Positions 1 to 7,465 of a stretch of 11,227 bases of DNA are shown one piece after another; position 1 is the first letter of the stretch; each line of letters begins with the position of its first letter. A program made the translations under genes and the position numbers. The stretch is from WHSM01 sp036375165 (lineage in GTDB: Bacteria; Actinomycetota; Actinomycetes; Mycobacteriales; Micromonosporaceae), in NCBI GenBank assembly GCA_036375165.1, contig DASUSI010000096.1, positions 1 through 11,227 of the forward strand, given 5' to 3'. The notes beneath the pieces are model-generated. The model was given only the letters and a program-made list of their open reading frames with translations, did no database searches and was not told the DNA's origin.

Positions 1-1
1 G

Positions 2-301
2 GTCTTCCGCTGGTACCTCGGCATGGCAACCCGGTGGGCCGTCACGGGTGACGCCACCCGGTCCGCTGACTACCAGATCTGGTGCGGGCCGGCCATGGGC
101 GCGTTCAACGAATGGGCCCGGGGCAGCCATCTGGAGCCGGCCGAGTGCCGGTACGTCGCCGACGTCGCCGAGAACCTGCTGCGTGGGGCCGCGTACGCCA
201 CCCGGATCAACCAGCTTGCCCTGCAAGGCGTACGGCTCCCGATAGCCCTGCGTCGCCTCACTCCCACCCGACTGTTCACACCGGCGGTGACCAATGCCTG
301 A
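2..301 (+). CDS. PfaD-family enoyl reductase, C-terminal part (5' truncated by window)
   Basis: Only the last 99 codons are present, and the frame is open from the first bases of the window. PfaD-type proteins are FMN-dependent enoyl reductases with a TIM-barrel fold. They act in trans on acyl-carrier-protein-bound enoyl intermediates in PUFA synthases and trans-AT polyketide synthases. The fragment begins with FRWYLGMATRWA and contains DYQIWCGPAMGAFNEW, followed by a 'DVAENLLRGAAYATRINQL' helix. From memory of the family this is the characteristic PfaD tail (the 'DYQIWCGPAMGAFN' block and the closing 'GAAY..R...L' helix). The stop TGA (299-301) overlaps the next gene by 8 nt, so the two are probably translationally coupled in one operon. 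The N-terminal barrel, and any fused acyltransferase domain, lie outside the window, so whether it is a stand-alone ER or an AT-ER fusion cannot be told. The assignment rests on motif recognition, not on a search. Confidence 0.85.
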   Translation, partial: VFRWYLGMATRWAVTGDATRSADYQIWCGPAMGAFNEWARGSHLEPAECRYVADVAENLLRGAAYATRINQLALQGVRLPIALRRLTPTRLFTPAVTNA

Positions 302-2030
302 CACGTCTGTCCGCACCCCGACCCGTTCGCCGTTCCCCGAGGCCGTCACACTCGACGCGCTGCTGGGCGACCCGGCCGATCCCGACTCGCCGTACGGTTA
401 CGCCGCTGCCGTCCGCCGCGACGCGGCCGAGGCGTTCCCGGCCGTGCTCGCCGACGCCTGCGGGGAGCACCTGCGCCTGTCGTTCGTGCCGCGCTCGGCA
501 GGCGGGGACCTGACCACTGTGGACCGGACCCTGACATTGGTCCGGGTGGCGGCCCGGCGTGACGCGACGGTCATGCCGGCCACCATGTTCAGCGTCACCG
601 CCGCCATGTGCGTGCTGCTCGCCGGCACCCCGGCACAGCGCGACCAGGTTGTACGCCTGCTGAGCACGGGCCGGGCGGTCGCGTTCGCACTGTCCGAGCG
701 GGACCATGGCAGCGATTTGCTCGCCAACTCCTGCGAGCTGGTGCCGGCTGGCGACGGGTATCTGCTCCGGGGCCGTAAGTGGCTGGTCGGGCTGGGTGCC
801 CGCGCGGAGGCGATGCTGGTGGTGGCCCGCACCGGCAGACGAGGCCCCGGCGCCTTCACCGCCGTCCTGATTCCCGCGACCCTGCCGGTTGGCTTGACCA
901 GGGCCGCCGGCATGCGTGGCATCGACCTGGCCGAGCTGCACTTCGACGACCTGTGGGTGCCGGGCGACGCGGTGGTCGGCGGGGTGGGCCGGGGGCTGGA
1001 GACCGCGATGCGGGCCATGCAGATGGTGCGCACTCTCAGCACGGCCGCCAACCTGGCCTGTGCTGACACTGGGTTGCGGCTCACCGTGGAACACGCGGCG
1101 CGGCGCATGGCGGCTGGCCGTGCGCTCGACGAGCAGCCGGTTGTCAGGCAGGCCCTCGGCACGGCCGCCGCCGCTCTGTACGCGTGCGACCTGGTCGCGC
1201 TGGGCACCGCGCGGGGCGCGCACACCCTGCCGGGCGAGCAGAGCCTGTGGTCCAGTGTGGCGAAGAAGGTGGTCACTGACCTGTCGGCGGAGGTCTTCGA
1301 CCGCTGCGCCGACGTTCTCGGCTCCCGCAGCGTGCTGCGGGACGGGCCGGTCGCCGCGTTCGATGTCGCCCGCCGGGACAACCAGGCCGTCCGCTACATC
1401 GACACCTCGCCCACGGCGAACCTTCGCCTGGTCGCCATGCACCTGCCAGGCTGGGCGTCGTCGGCGCTGGACGTTCTGATGGCCCCGGACCTCGACGTCG
1501 CGCTGACCTTCGACGCGCCGCTGCCACCGCTGGAGCTGGACCGGCTCGGGCTGGTTGTACGGGGGCCGGGCACCGTCACCGCCAGCATCGGGCTGTTGAG
1601 CGCGCGGGACTTCCCGCCGGCCGCCGCACGGCTCGGCCGGGGAGCCGACCTCACGGATCCGGCACGAGCCGCTGCCCGGGTACGACGCGGACTGCTGGCA
1701 CTGCACCGCACGGTGGGAGGCCACCTGGCCGGCGACGGCGGGGCGGACCTGTCCGGGCTCGCGGAGTCCTTCTGCTACCTGCACGCGGCTGCCATGGTGT
1801 GCCACATCTGGCGGCGTAGCGGCCGACTTGAGCTTCACGGACTGCCGGCTGGAACCCCGGACGTGTTCCGGTCCGTTGTGGAGCTCCTGCTGGCGCGGGC
1901 GAGGACACGCGGGGGTGCCCTGCCGGCCGACCTGGCAGCCGCACCGTTCGACGCGGCGTCCCGCCAGCACCGCACCGGGCACCTGTTCTGCGCGGTGCCG
2001 GTACCGCTCGCCGAATCCGTCGCATCCTGA
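294..2030 (+). CDS. Acyl-CoA dehydrogenase superfamily protein with C-terminal extension (paralogue 1)
   Basis: 578-aa flavoprotein-like enzyme, presumably cytoplasmic. The ACAD core spans about residues 20-385. ALSERDHGSDLLAN at 132-145 is the flavin-site signature, with His where the family normally has a small residue. MRGIDLAELHFDDLWVPGDAVVG (207-229) is the usual 'FDDVxVP' strand and loop. The catalytic-base segment RRDNQAVRYIDTS aligns without gaps to the canonical RDaRixxIyEGT and places Asp370 where MCAD has Glu376. The 'RxxFG' FAD-contact motif is degenerate (Arg271, then Ala274-Gly275 instead of Phe-Gly). About 190 residues follow the core, longer than a standard ACAD of about 380-400 aa. 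This extension resembles that of the downstream paralogue, including FCYLHAAAMVCHIWRRS against YCALHAGAAAIHFTVHS. The ATG lies inside the PfaD stop region (8-nt overlap), consistent with coupling. The substrate is unknown. A role in tailoring a carrier-bound or CoA-bound intermediate of the adjacent pathway is inference from context. Confidence 0.88.
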   Translation: MPDTSVRTPTRSPFPEAVTLDALLGDPADPDSPYGYAAAVRRDAAEAFPAVLADACGEHLRLSFVPRSAGGDLTTVDRTLTLVRVAARRDATVMPATMFSVTAAMCVLLAGTPAQRDQVVRLLSTGRAVAFALSERDHGSDLLANSCELVPAGDGYLLRGRKWLVGLGARAEAMLVVARTGRRGPGAFTAVLIPATLPVGLTRAAGMRGIDLAELHFDDLWVPGDAVVGGVGRGLETAMRAMQMVRTLSTAANLACADTGLRLTVEHAARRMAAGRALDEQPVVRQALGTAAAALYACDLVALGTARGAHTLPGEQSLWSSVAKKVVTDLSAEVFDRCADVLGSRSVLRDGPVAAFDVARRDNQAVRYIDTSPTANLRLVAMHLPGWASSALDVLMAPDLDVALTFDAPLPPLELDRLGLVVRGPGTVTASIGLLSARDFPPAAARLGRGADLTDPARAAARVRRGLLALHRTVGGHLAGDGGADLSGLAESFCYLHAAAMVCHIWRRSGRLELHGLPAGTPDVFRSVVELLLARARTRGGALPADLAAAPFDAASRQHRTGHLFCAVPVPLAESVAS

Positions 2031-2031
2031 C

Positions 2032-2037
2032 AAGGAG
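2032..2037 (+). promoter_or_regulatory. Ribosome binding site for ACAD paralogue 2
   Basis: AAGGAG placed 6 nt before the GTG at 2044. It decides that start over the upstream open frame, which runs back into the previous gene without a comparable site. Confidence 0.8.
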
Positions 2038-2043
2038 ACCACG

Positions 2044-3843
2044 GTGACTGTTAAGCACGTGACTGAGCTGTGTGAGGCCCTGGAGCGGTACCTGGGCGAC
2101 CCGCACGATCCCGAGAGCCGACTCTCGTTCGCGAAGGTGCTCGACGCCGACGAGCGGGAGCAGCACCCGGTCGAGTTGATCAGCGAACTCCAGCGGGCCG
2201 AGATCTTCGAGTACTGTCTGCCGGAGCGGTGGGGTGGCCGCGCCAGTGACGTGGAAGCCGGGCTTCTTCTGCTGCGCTTGGTAGCCCGACGGGATCCCAC
2301 CACCGCGACCACGCTCATGCTGACCACTCTCGGGTTCATGCCGGTATGGATCGCCGGCACCGACGAGCAACGTGCCCGGTGGATCGATGCGATCAAGCAT
2401 GGCGCCACAATGGCGTGGGCTCTGTCCGAACGCGAGCACGGCAGCGACCTGCTGGCCAACGAAATGCGGGCCGTGAAGGTGCCCGGCGGATACCGTCTGA
2501 CCGGCGAAAAGTATCTGATCGGCAACGCCAGAGTCGCAGACGCGATCGCGGTGCACGCCCGCACCGGAGATCGAAACGGTCCTGGTGACTGGTCGATCTT
2601 CATGGTGGACCGTCGGCGGTGTCCGGCCGGCGCGGTGGAACCGTTGGTCCGGGAAGCGCTCCACGGCATGCGGGCGCTGGATCTCAGCGGATTCCGGCTG
2701 AACGAGGTGTTCGTCCCGGACGACGCGATGGTGGGAAAGCCGGGCAGCGGCCTGGAGGTGGCGATCAAGGCCGCCCAAGTTGGCCGGACCATCGTCCCCA
2801 TCATGGCGCTCGCGGGTGCCGATACGGCTCTGCGGGTAACGGTGGACTTCGCTGTGGAGCGGGTGATCTTCGGCCAGAGGGTGGCGGATATTCCCTACAG
2901 CCGGCGGCAACTCAGTGAGTGCTTTGCCGAGCTGCTGCTCGCCGACGCGGTGATCACTGGAGCCGTCAGGGGGCTACAGGCTAACCCCGGTCAGGTGAGT
3001 GTGTTGTCAGCGGCATCCAAGGTTTTCGTGCCGACGCTGCTCGAAAGAACGGCCGCCCAGGTGTCGGTGGTTCTCGGCGCACGGCTCTACCTCCGCTCCC
3101 ACCCCCGATTCGGCATCTATCAGAAGATGATCCGGGACATGTCAGTGGCAATCTTCGCCGACGGCAACACCGTGGTGAATCTGAAGAACATCGCCTCACA
3201 GTTGACCGGTCTCCTCGACAGCATTCCCTCGGATTCCCAACCCCCGAACGGTGATTCCGGTGAGGACTCAGCACGGACCGGCCGCCTCGCCCTGATGTTC
3301 GACGTGGACGCCGAACTGGCCCCGTGGCAACCCTGGGAACAGCAGCTGTTCAGCCGCAGCGGTGACGACGTGACCGCTGGCCTGGCCGGGTCGGTCGCCG
3401 GGATCCGCCGGATCGCGGCACAGGAGACCGACCCGGACCGGACCCGATGGTGGGAAGCCTGCGCGGGCGTCGGTGACCGGATTCTGGACGAACTCCGCCA
3501 CCTGGCCGAGCAGAACGCCGAGCTGCGCCAGCGGACGGGTCGGGCGTACGGGACGTCGGCCGAGCTGTTCCGCCTCGCGGAACGCTACTGCGCGCTGCAC
3601 GCCGGGGCTGCCGCGATCCACTTCACCGTCCACTCTCACCAGCGGCTGGCCGATCCGTTCCCCGACCCCGCGGTATTACTGCTGGTCCTGGAGCGGATGT
3701 GGCGACTCATCGAGCCGCGGACGACGTTCGCGGACATCGCCGTAACGGATCGGGTGATGGAGGTCCTGCTGCGTCTCCATCGGGAGGGTCGCCTTTTCTC
3801 GCCCTGGCAGTTCACATTGAGTACCGCCGGAAACCGGACATAG
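2044..3843 (+). CDS. Acyl-CoA dehydrogenase superfamily protein with C-terminal extension (paralogue 2)
   Basis: 599 aa from the GTG at 2044. This start is chosen because an AAGGAG Shine-Dalgarno (2032-2037) lies 6 nt upstream, and only 13 nt separate it from the previous stop. It has the same layout as the upstream gene but is closer to canonical ACADs. WALSEREHGSDLLAN (126-139) is the flavin signature, and GEKYLIGNARVADAIAVHART (154-174) is the middle beta-domain. GMRALDLSGFRLNEVFVPDDAMVG (208-231) and the intact RVIFG FAD-contact motif (273-277) follow. The catalytic segment RDMSVAIFADGNT aligns ungapped to RDaRixxIyEGT, giving Asp373 at the MCAD Glu376 position. The alternative base position used by isovaleryl-CoA dehydrogenase is Gly here, so no other conserved acidic base is apparent. 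Residues from about 390 to 599 form an extension shared with paralogue 1. The pair probably arose by tandem duplication and may form a heteromer, as known for some actinobacterial ACADs. Reaction and substrate are not recognisable from sequence. Confidence 0.9.
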   Translation: MTVKHVTELCEALERYLGDPHDPESRLSFAKVLDADEREQHPVELISELQRAEIFEYCLPERWGGRASDVEAGLLLLRLVARRDPTTATTLMLTTLGFMPVWIAGTDEQRARWIDAIKHGATMAWALSEREHGSDLLANEMRAVKVPGGYRLTGEKYLIGNARVADAIAVHARTGDRNGPGDWSIFMVDRRRCPAGAVEPLVREALHGMRALDLSGFRLNEVFVPDDAMVGKPGSGLEVAIKAAQVGRTIVPIMALAGADTALRVTVDFAVERVIFGQRVADIPYSRRQLSECFAELLLADAVITGAVRGLQANPGQVSVLSAASKVFVPTLLERTAAQVSVVLGARLYLRSHPRFGIYQKMIRDMSVAIFADGNTVVNLKNIASQLTGLLDSIPSDSQPPNGDSGEDSARTGRLALMFDVDAELAPWQPWEQQLFSRSGDDVTAGLAGSVAGIRRIAAQETDPDRTRWWEACAGVGDRILDELRHLAEQNAELRQRTGRAYGTSAELFRLAERYCALHAGAAAIHFTVHSHQRLADPFPDPAVLLLVLERMWRLIEPRTTFADIAVTDRVMEVLLRLHREGRLFSPWQFTLSTAGNRT

Positions 3844-3864
3844 CACGCCCTACAAGTGAGTAGT

Positions 3865-3876
3865 GGAGAGGAAGGA
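3865..3876 (+). promoter_or_regulatory. Purine-rich ribosome binding site deciding the MFS start
   Basis: GGAGAGGAAGGA ends 4 nt before the GTG at 3881. An upstream in-frame GTG at 3863 has only 'AAGTGAG' before it, so 3881 is preferred. Confidence 0.65.
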
Positions 3877-3880
3877 TTTC

Positions 3881-5356
3881 GTGGCCCGAAAAACCTCGCT
3901 GCCATGGCTGATCGCGGCGACCTCCGTACCCATGTTCATGGTGGCCCTGAACAATCTGGTCGTCACCAACGCGCTTCCCCAGATCCAGGACCACTTCGAG
4001 GTGGAACAACAGGATCTGCAATGGGCCATCAACGCCTACGTGCTGGTGTTCGCCGGCCTGCTGCTGACCGGTGCCGCGATCGGCGACCGGTTCGGCCGCC
4101 GCAAGACCTTCATCGGCGCGGTCGTGCTGTTCAGCGTGGGCTCCGTGGCGTGCGCGGTCGCGACGTCCTATCCGGAACTGATCGCGGCCCGAGCGGTGCA
4201 GGGCGCGGGGGCGGCCGCGATCCTGCCGCTGTCGCTGACGATCCTGGCCGACGGCGTGTCGCAGCGGATGCGTAGCGCCGCCATCGGAATCTGGAGCGGC
4301 GTGAACGGGCTGGGCGTGGCGCTCGGTCCGATGGTCGGGGGCGCCGTGACGGACGGCCTCGACTGGCGCTGGATCTTCTGGCTGAACCTGCCGGTCGGTG
4401 TGCTCGCGGTGCCGTTGGTGCTGTGGGCGGTACGGGAGAGCTCCCAGCCGGAGAACGGGCTTGACCTGCTCGGCATGGTGCTGATCACCGGTTCGGTGAC
4501 GAGCTGTGTCTGGGGCATCGTGCGAGCCAGCGAGGAGGGGTGGACGTCGTCGGAGATTCTGATCGCCTTCGGCGCGGCCGTGGCGCTGCTCATCCTGTTC
4601 GTGCTGTGGGAGCGTCGGGCCAGGTATCCGCTGCTTCCGCTGCGGTTCTACCGGATCCCCAACTTCGTGTTGAGCAACGCCGTGTCGCTGGCGATGTACT
4701 TCGGCGTGTTCGGGTCCATCTACTTCCTGGCGCAGTACCTGCAAGGTCCCCTGGAGTACTCGGCGTTCGACGCCGGTGTCCGGACCCTGCCGTGGACCGC
4801 GATGCCGATGGTGGTGGCACCGCTGACCGGCCTGATCGTCGACCGGGTCGGTGGGGGTCCGTTGATGGCACTTGGCCTGGCCCTGCAGGGCGTCGGCCTG
4901 GCCTGGATCGCTCTGATCGCCACCGTCGACATCGGCTACTCGTCGCTGGTTCCGCCCATGGTCATCGCCGGTATCGGGATGGGTCTGGTGTTCACGCCGA
5001 CGACCGCGGTGGTGCTCGGTTCGGTGCGCGAGTCTGAGCACGGCAAGGCGTCCGGGGCCAACAACACGGTCCGGGAGGTCGGCGGGGCGCTCGGCGTCGC
5101 GGTGCTGACCACGGTGTTCGTGGAGTTCTTTGAGGACGCTCCGATCCGCTTCCCTCCGGACGTGGCACAGGCGTTCGTGGACAGCATGCGCCCAGCCGTC
5201 ATGACCGGGGTTGTCGTCGTGGCCGTCGGCGCGATGCTCGGCCTGTTCATCACGAAGGCCACCGCCTCCGCCTCGGCCGACAAAGCCACAGACGGGAGCC
5301 AGGTCACCGTGCCCGCGCAGCGGTCCGGCTCTGAGGAGGTGCTGGCCGCGAAGTAG
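3881..5356 (+). CDS. DHA2-family (EmrB/QacA-like) MFS efflux transporter
   Basis: 491-aa integral membrane protein, probably a proton-driven exporter of a small hydrophobic molecule and plausibly the product exporter or self-resistance pump of the upstream biosynthetic genes. Motif A, GDRFGRRK, is at 68-75 between TM2 and TM3. The antiporter motif C region NGLGVALGPMVGGAV is at 142-156. The DHA2 hallmark DWRWIFWLNLPVG at 161-173 follows it. Hydrophobic segments continue to about residue 460, compatible with 14 TM helices, before a short polar tail. In the first helix the usual 'LDxTIVNxALP' motif reads ALNNLVVTNALP, so the conserved Asp is Asn. The start is the GTG at 3881, preceded by a good purine-rich SD (3865-3876). 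An in-frame GTG at 3863 would add six residues but lacks a strong SD. It lies 37 nt after ACAD paralogue 2, same strand, probably the last gene of the operon. The specific substrate cannot be read from sequence. Confidence 0.92.
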   Translation: MARKTSLPWLIAATSVPMFMVALNNLVVTNALPQIQDHFEVEQQDLQWAINAYVLVFAGLLLTGAAIGDRFGRRKTFIGAVVLFSVGSVACAVATSYPELIAARAVQGAGAAAILPLSLTILADGVSQRMRSAAIGIWSGVNGLGVALGPMVGGAVTDGLDWRWIFWLNLPVGVLAVPLVLWAVRESSQPENGLDLLGMVLITGSVTSCVWGIVRASEEGWTSSEILIAFGAAVALLILFVLWERRARYPLLPLRFYRIPNFVLSNAVSLAMYFGVFGSIYFLAQYLQGPLEYSAFDAGVRTLPWTAMPMVVAPLTGLIVDRVGGGPLMALGLALQGVGLAWIALIATVDIGYSSLVPPMVIAGIGMGLVFTPTTAVVLGSVRESEHGKASGANNTVREVGGALGVAVLTTVFVEFFEDAPIRFPPDVAQAFVDSMRPAVMTGVVVVAVGAMLGLFITKATASASADKATDGSQVTVPAQRSGSEEVLAAK

Positions 5357-5374
5357 CCACCGCCCTCCGGTGGC
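5356..5374. terminator. Hairpin between convergent MFS and helicase genes
   Basis: GCCACCG / CGGTGGC is a perfect 7-bp stem with a 5-nt loop (CCCTC). It starts on the last base of the MFS stop codon and lies 17 nt beyond the stop of the convergent minus-strand gene. It could terminate transcription from both sides. No T-tract follows on either strand, which is common in high-GC actinobacteria, so function is inferred from position and symmetry. Confidence 0.6.
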
Positions 5375-5386
5375 CTCTGAACTGGA

Positions 5387-5402
5387 TCCAGCTATGGCTG
5401 GA
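5387..5402. terminator. Second small hairpin overlapping the helicase stop
   Basis: TCCAGC-TATG-GCTGGA is a perfect 6-bp stem with a 4-nt loop that includes the minus-strand stop codon at 5392-5394. It is a possible auxiliary terminator for the incoming + strand operon. The evidence is symmetry and location only. Confidence 0.3.
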
Positions 5403-7455
5403 GTGCGGCCGGCAACGGCTGGCTGTGCAGCACGTCGAGCCGGGACACCGCCCGGGTGAGCACGACGTACAGCCGGTGCGGGCCACGTGGCTCGGCGGCC
5501 ACGATCTCGGCCGGTTCGACCACGATCACGTGGTCGAACTCCAGACCCTTGGTCAGGGACGCCGGCAGCAGGGTGACGCGCTCGCCGGTCAGCCCGTCGA
5601 GCGCGGGCCTGAGGTCCTCCAGCGAGGGTTCGGTCGCGATCACCGCGCCCGAACCCTCATAGCCCAGTGCTCCGGCGAGCGCATCGCGTACCAGACGGGT
5701 CAGGTTCGTGCCGTGCCGGACCGTGAGCTTCCCGTCGTGCCGCAACGACCTTCCCTCCGGGACGTCCACCCGCAGGTCCGGTAGCAGTCGGTTCGCCAGT
5801 TCCACCACGGCCGCGGGGACCCGGAACCCGGTGCTGAGCGCGCTGACGGCGGTCGCCGGCTTGCCCAGGTGCGCCAGGCTGTCCGGCCACCGCCGGGTGG
5901 CCCACGGTGCGGTGCCCTGTGCCAGGTCTCCGAGTACGGTCAGCGACCCGTGGCCGTTGCGCCGGGCGATCGCCCGGCACTGCATCGGGGAGAGGTCCTG
6001 TGCCTCGTCAACCACCACGTGGCCGTAACTGCCGAGTCGTTCCAGCAGCCCGAGCGCCTCGTCGACCAGTACCGCGTCGGCAGCCGTCCAGCGGGCGGTC
6101 TTCACGCCGCGCGGCCGGTCCCAACGCAACCGGGTCTGCTCCTCGACGGTGAGTACGCCGTCGGATGCGACGCCGAGCAGCTCCGGTTCCGAGAACAGCC
6201 GCGCGATCAGGGTCTCCGGCCGCACTGCCGGCCACACCTGGTCCAGCAGCGCCTTGACCGGACGGCTCCGCGACATCCGGCGCTGCCACGCCTCCCCGGG
6301 TGACTCGCCCTGTGCCTCCGCCATCCGCTGCAACAGCGCCACCAGCCGGGCGGCCAGGCGCTCCCGGCCGGTCTGGTACGGCAGGCCCTCGCCGGTCACC
6401 GCGTCCTTCACGTCTTCGACCAGCCGGCGCAACGGCCCGACCGGAACCCGCCACCGGGTCCCGCCGTCCGGCACCACCAACGCCTGTGCCGGCTCGCCCA
6501 ACTGCGCGTACAGGGCACGGCGTACCACCTCGGCCATCCGCTCGTCGTGCTTGAGCGTGGCCACCTCGGGCGGATCGTCACCGCGTACCGGTACGTGTGC
6601 CACCAGGTCGTCGATCGTCACCTGCGCCACGTCGACTTCACCGAGCGCCGGGAGCACCGCCGCGATGTAGCGCAGGAACGCCCGGCTCGGCCCGACCACC
6701 AGCACACCGGAGTTCCGGAGCCGGTCCGGGTAGGTGTAGAGCAGGTACGCCGCCCGGTGCAGGCCGACGGCGGTCTTCCCGGTCCCGGGCGCGCCCTGAA
6801 CGCAGATCGACTTCTCCAGCCGGGCCCGGACCAGTTCGTCCTGGTCCGGCTGGATGGTGGCGACGATGTCGCGCATCGGCCCGACCCGGGGCCGCTCGAT
6901 CTCCTCGGTGAGGATCCGGCTGGCGATGCCGAGTTCTTCACCGGCGAGCAGGCGCTCGTCTTCGAAGCTGGTGAGTTCGCCACCGGAGTATCCGAACCGG
7001 CGCCTTCGGGCCACGCCCATCGGCTGCCTGACGCTCGCCTGGTAGAAGGCCTGGGAGACCGGTGCCCGCCAGTCCAGCACCATCGGGTCGCCTGCGTCGT
7101 CCACCACGTGACGGCGGCCGATGTGGTACGTCGCCGCGCTGTGTTCGGAATCGGTCGCGTGGTCGAGTCGGCCGAAGAACAGCGGCGTGTCGGGGTGGTC
7201 GGCGAGTTCGGCCACCCGGCGGGCGAGCGTGTTGCCGAGCGCTTCGGCCGAGTAGCCGTCACCCGCGACGGTGTCACCGGTCGCGAACAGGGCCTCGGCG
7301 CGTTCCCGCATCCGGCGCAGCGCGGCACGGGAGGCGGCGAGGTGGGCACGCTCGGTGTCCAGATCGGGGTCGCCGGGCGGGTCGGTGGCGGGGCGACCGC
7401 GGGTGGGGTTGTCGGCGGCGGCGTGGTTGAGGGTGGTGTCGGGCTTGGAGGTCAT
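5392..7455 (-). CDS. HelD/HelR-family UvrD-like ATPase (RNA polymerase recycling factor)
   Basis: 687-aa superfamily-1 helicase-like ATPase, cytoplasmic. HelD proteins use ATP to release stalled or DNA-bound RNA polymerase. The actinobacterial HelR branch is known to give rifamycin tolerance by displacing drug from polymerase. An N-terminal charged helical region (about 32-90) fits the arm that enters the polymerase secondary channel. The family block VLDWRAPVSQAFYQAS is at 126-141. Walker A GAPGTGKT is at 221-228, Walker B/motif II VVDEAQD at 481-487, and GDLAQGT at 509-515. Motif V LTKGLEFDHVIVVEP is at 634-648 and motif VI RLYVVLTRAVSRL at 661-673. All ATPase motifs look intact. The start is the ATG at 7455-7453 with GAGGAA four bases upstream; the frame stays open 59 codons further but without an SD. 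It is convergent with the MFS gene and divergent from the GyrI-like gene. I did not recognise a rifamycin-associated element upstream. HelR rather than generic HelD is likely but unproven. Confidence 0.88.
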   Translation of the reverse strand: MTSKPDTTLNHAAADNPTRGRPATDPPGDPDLDTERAHLAASRAALRRMRERAEALFATGDTVAGDGYSAEALGNTLARRVAELADHPDTPLFFGRLDHATDSEHSAATYHIGRRHVVDDAGDPMVLDWRAPVSQAFYQASVRQPMGVARRRRFGYSGGELTSFEDERLLAGEELGIASRILTEEIERPRVGPMRDIVATIQPDQDELVRARLEKSICVQGAPGTGKTAVGLHRAAYLLYTYPDRLRNSGVLVVGPSRAFLRYIAAVLPALGEVDVAQVTIDDLVAHVPVRGDDPPEVATLKHDERMAEVVRRALYAQLGEPAQALVVPDGGTRWRVPVGPLRRLVEDVKDAVTGEGLPYQTGRERLAARLVALLQRMAEAQGESPGEAWQRRMSRSRPVKALLDQVWPAVRPETLIARLFSEPELLGVASDGVLTVEEQTRLRWDRPRGVKTARWTAADAVLVDEALGLLERLGSYGHVVVDEAQDLSPMQCRAIARRNGHGSLTVLGDLAQGTAPWATRRWPDSLAHLGKPATAVSALSTGFRVPAAVVELANRLLPDLRVDVPEGRSLRHDGKLTVRHGTNLTRLVRDALAGALGYEGSGAVIATEPSLEDLRPALDGLTGERVTLLPASLTKGLEFDHVIVVEPAEIVAAEPRGPHRLYVVLTRAVSRLDVLHSQPLPAALQP

Positions 7456-7459
7456 CGGG

Positions 7460-7465
7460 TTCCTC
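7460..7465 (-). promoter_or_regulatory. Ribosome binding site for the HelD/HelR-type gene
   Basis: On the minus strand, GAGGAA lies 4 nt before the ATG at 7455-7453. It supports the 687-aa start over the longer open frame beginning at 7632. Confidence 0.65.

Noticed and set aside
276..2804. Very long minus-strand open frame (842 codons) opposite the two ACAD genes
   Set aside because: Its translation is Arg/Gly/Pro/His-rich without recognisable domains and lies antisense to two clear enzyme genes. Long antisense frames are expected in DNA with strong third-position GC bias.
3812..5041. Minus-strand open frame of 409 codons opposite the MFS gene
   Set aside because: His/Gln/Arg-rich low-complexity translation, a shadow of the hydrophobic + strand codons.
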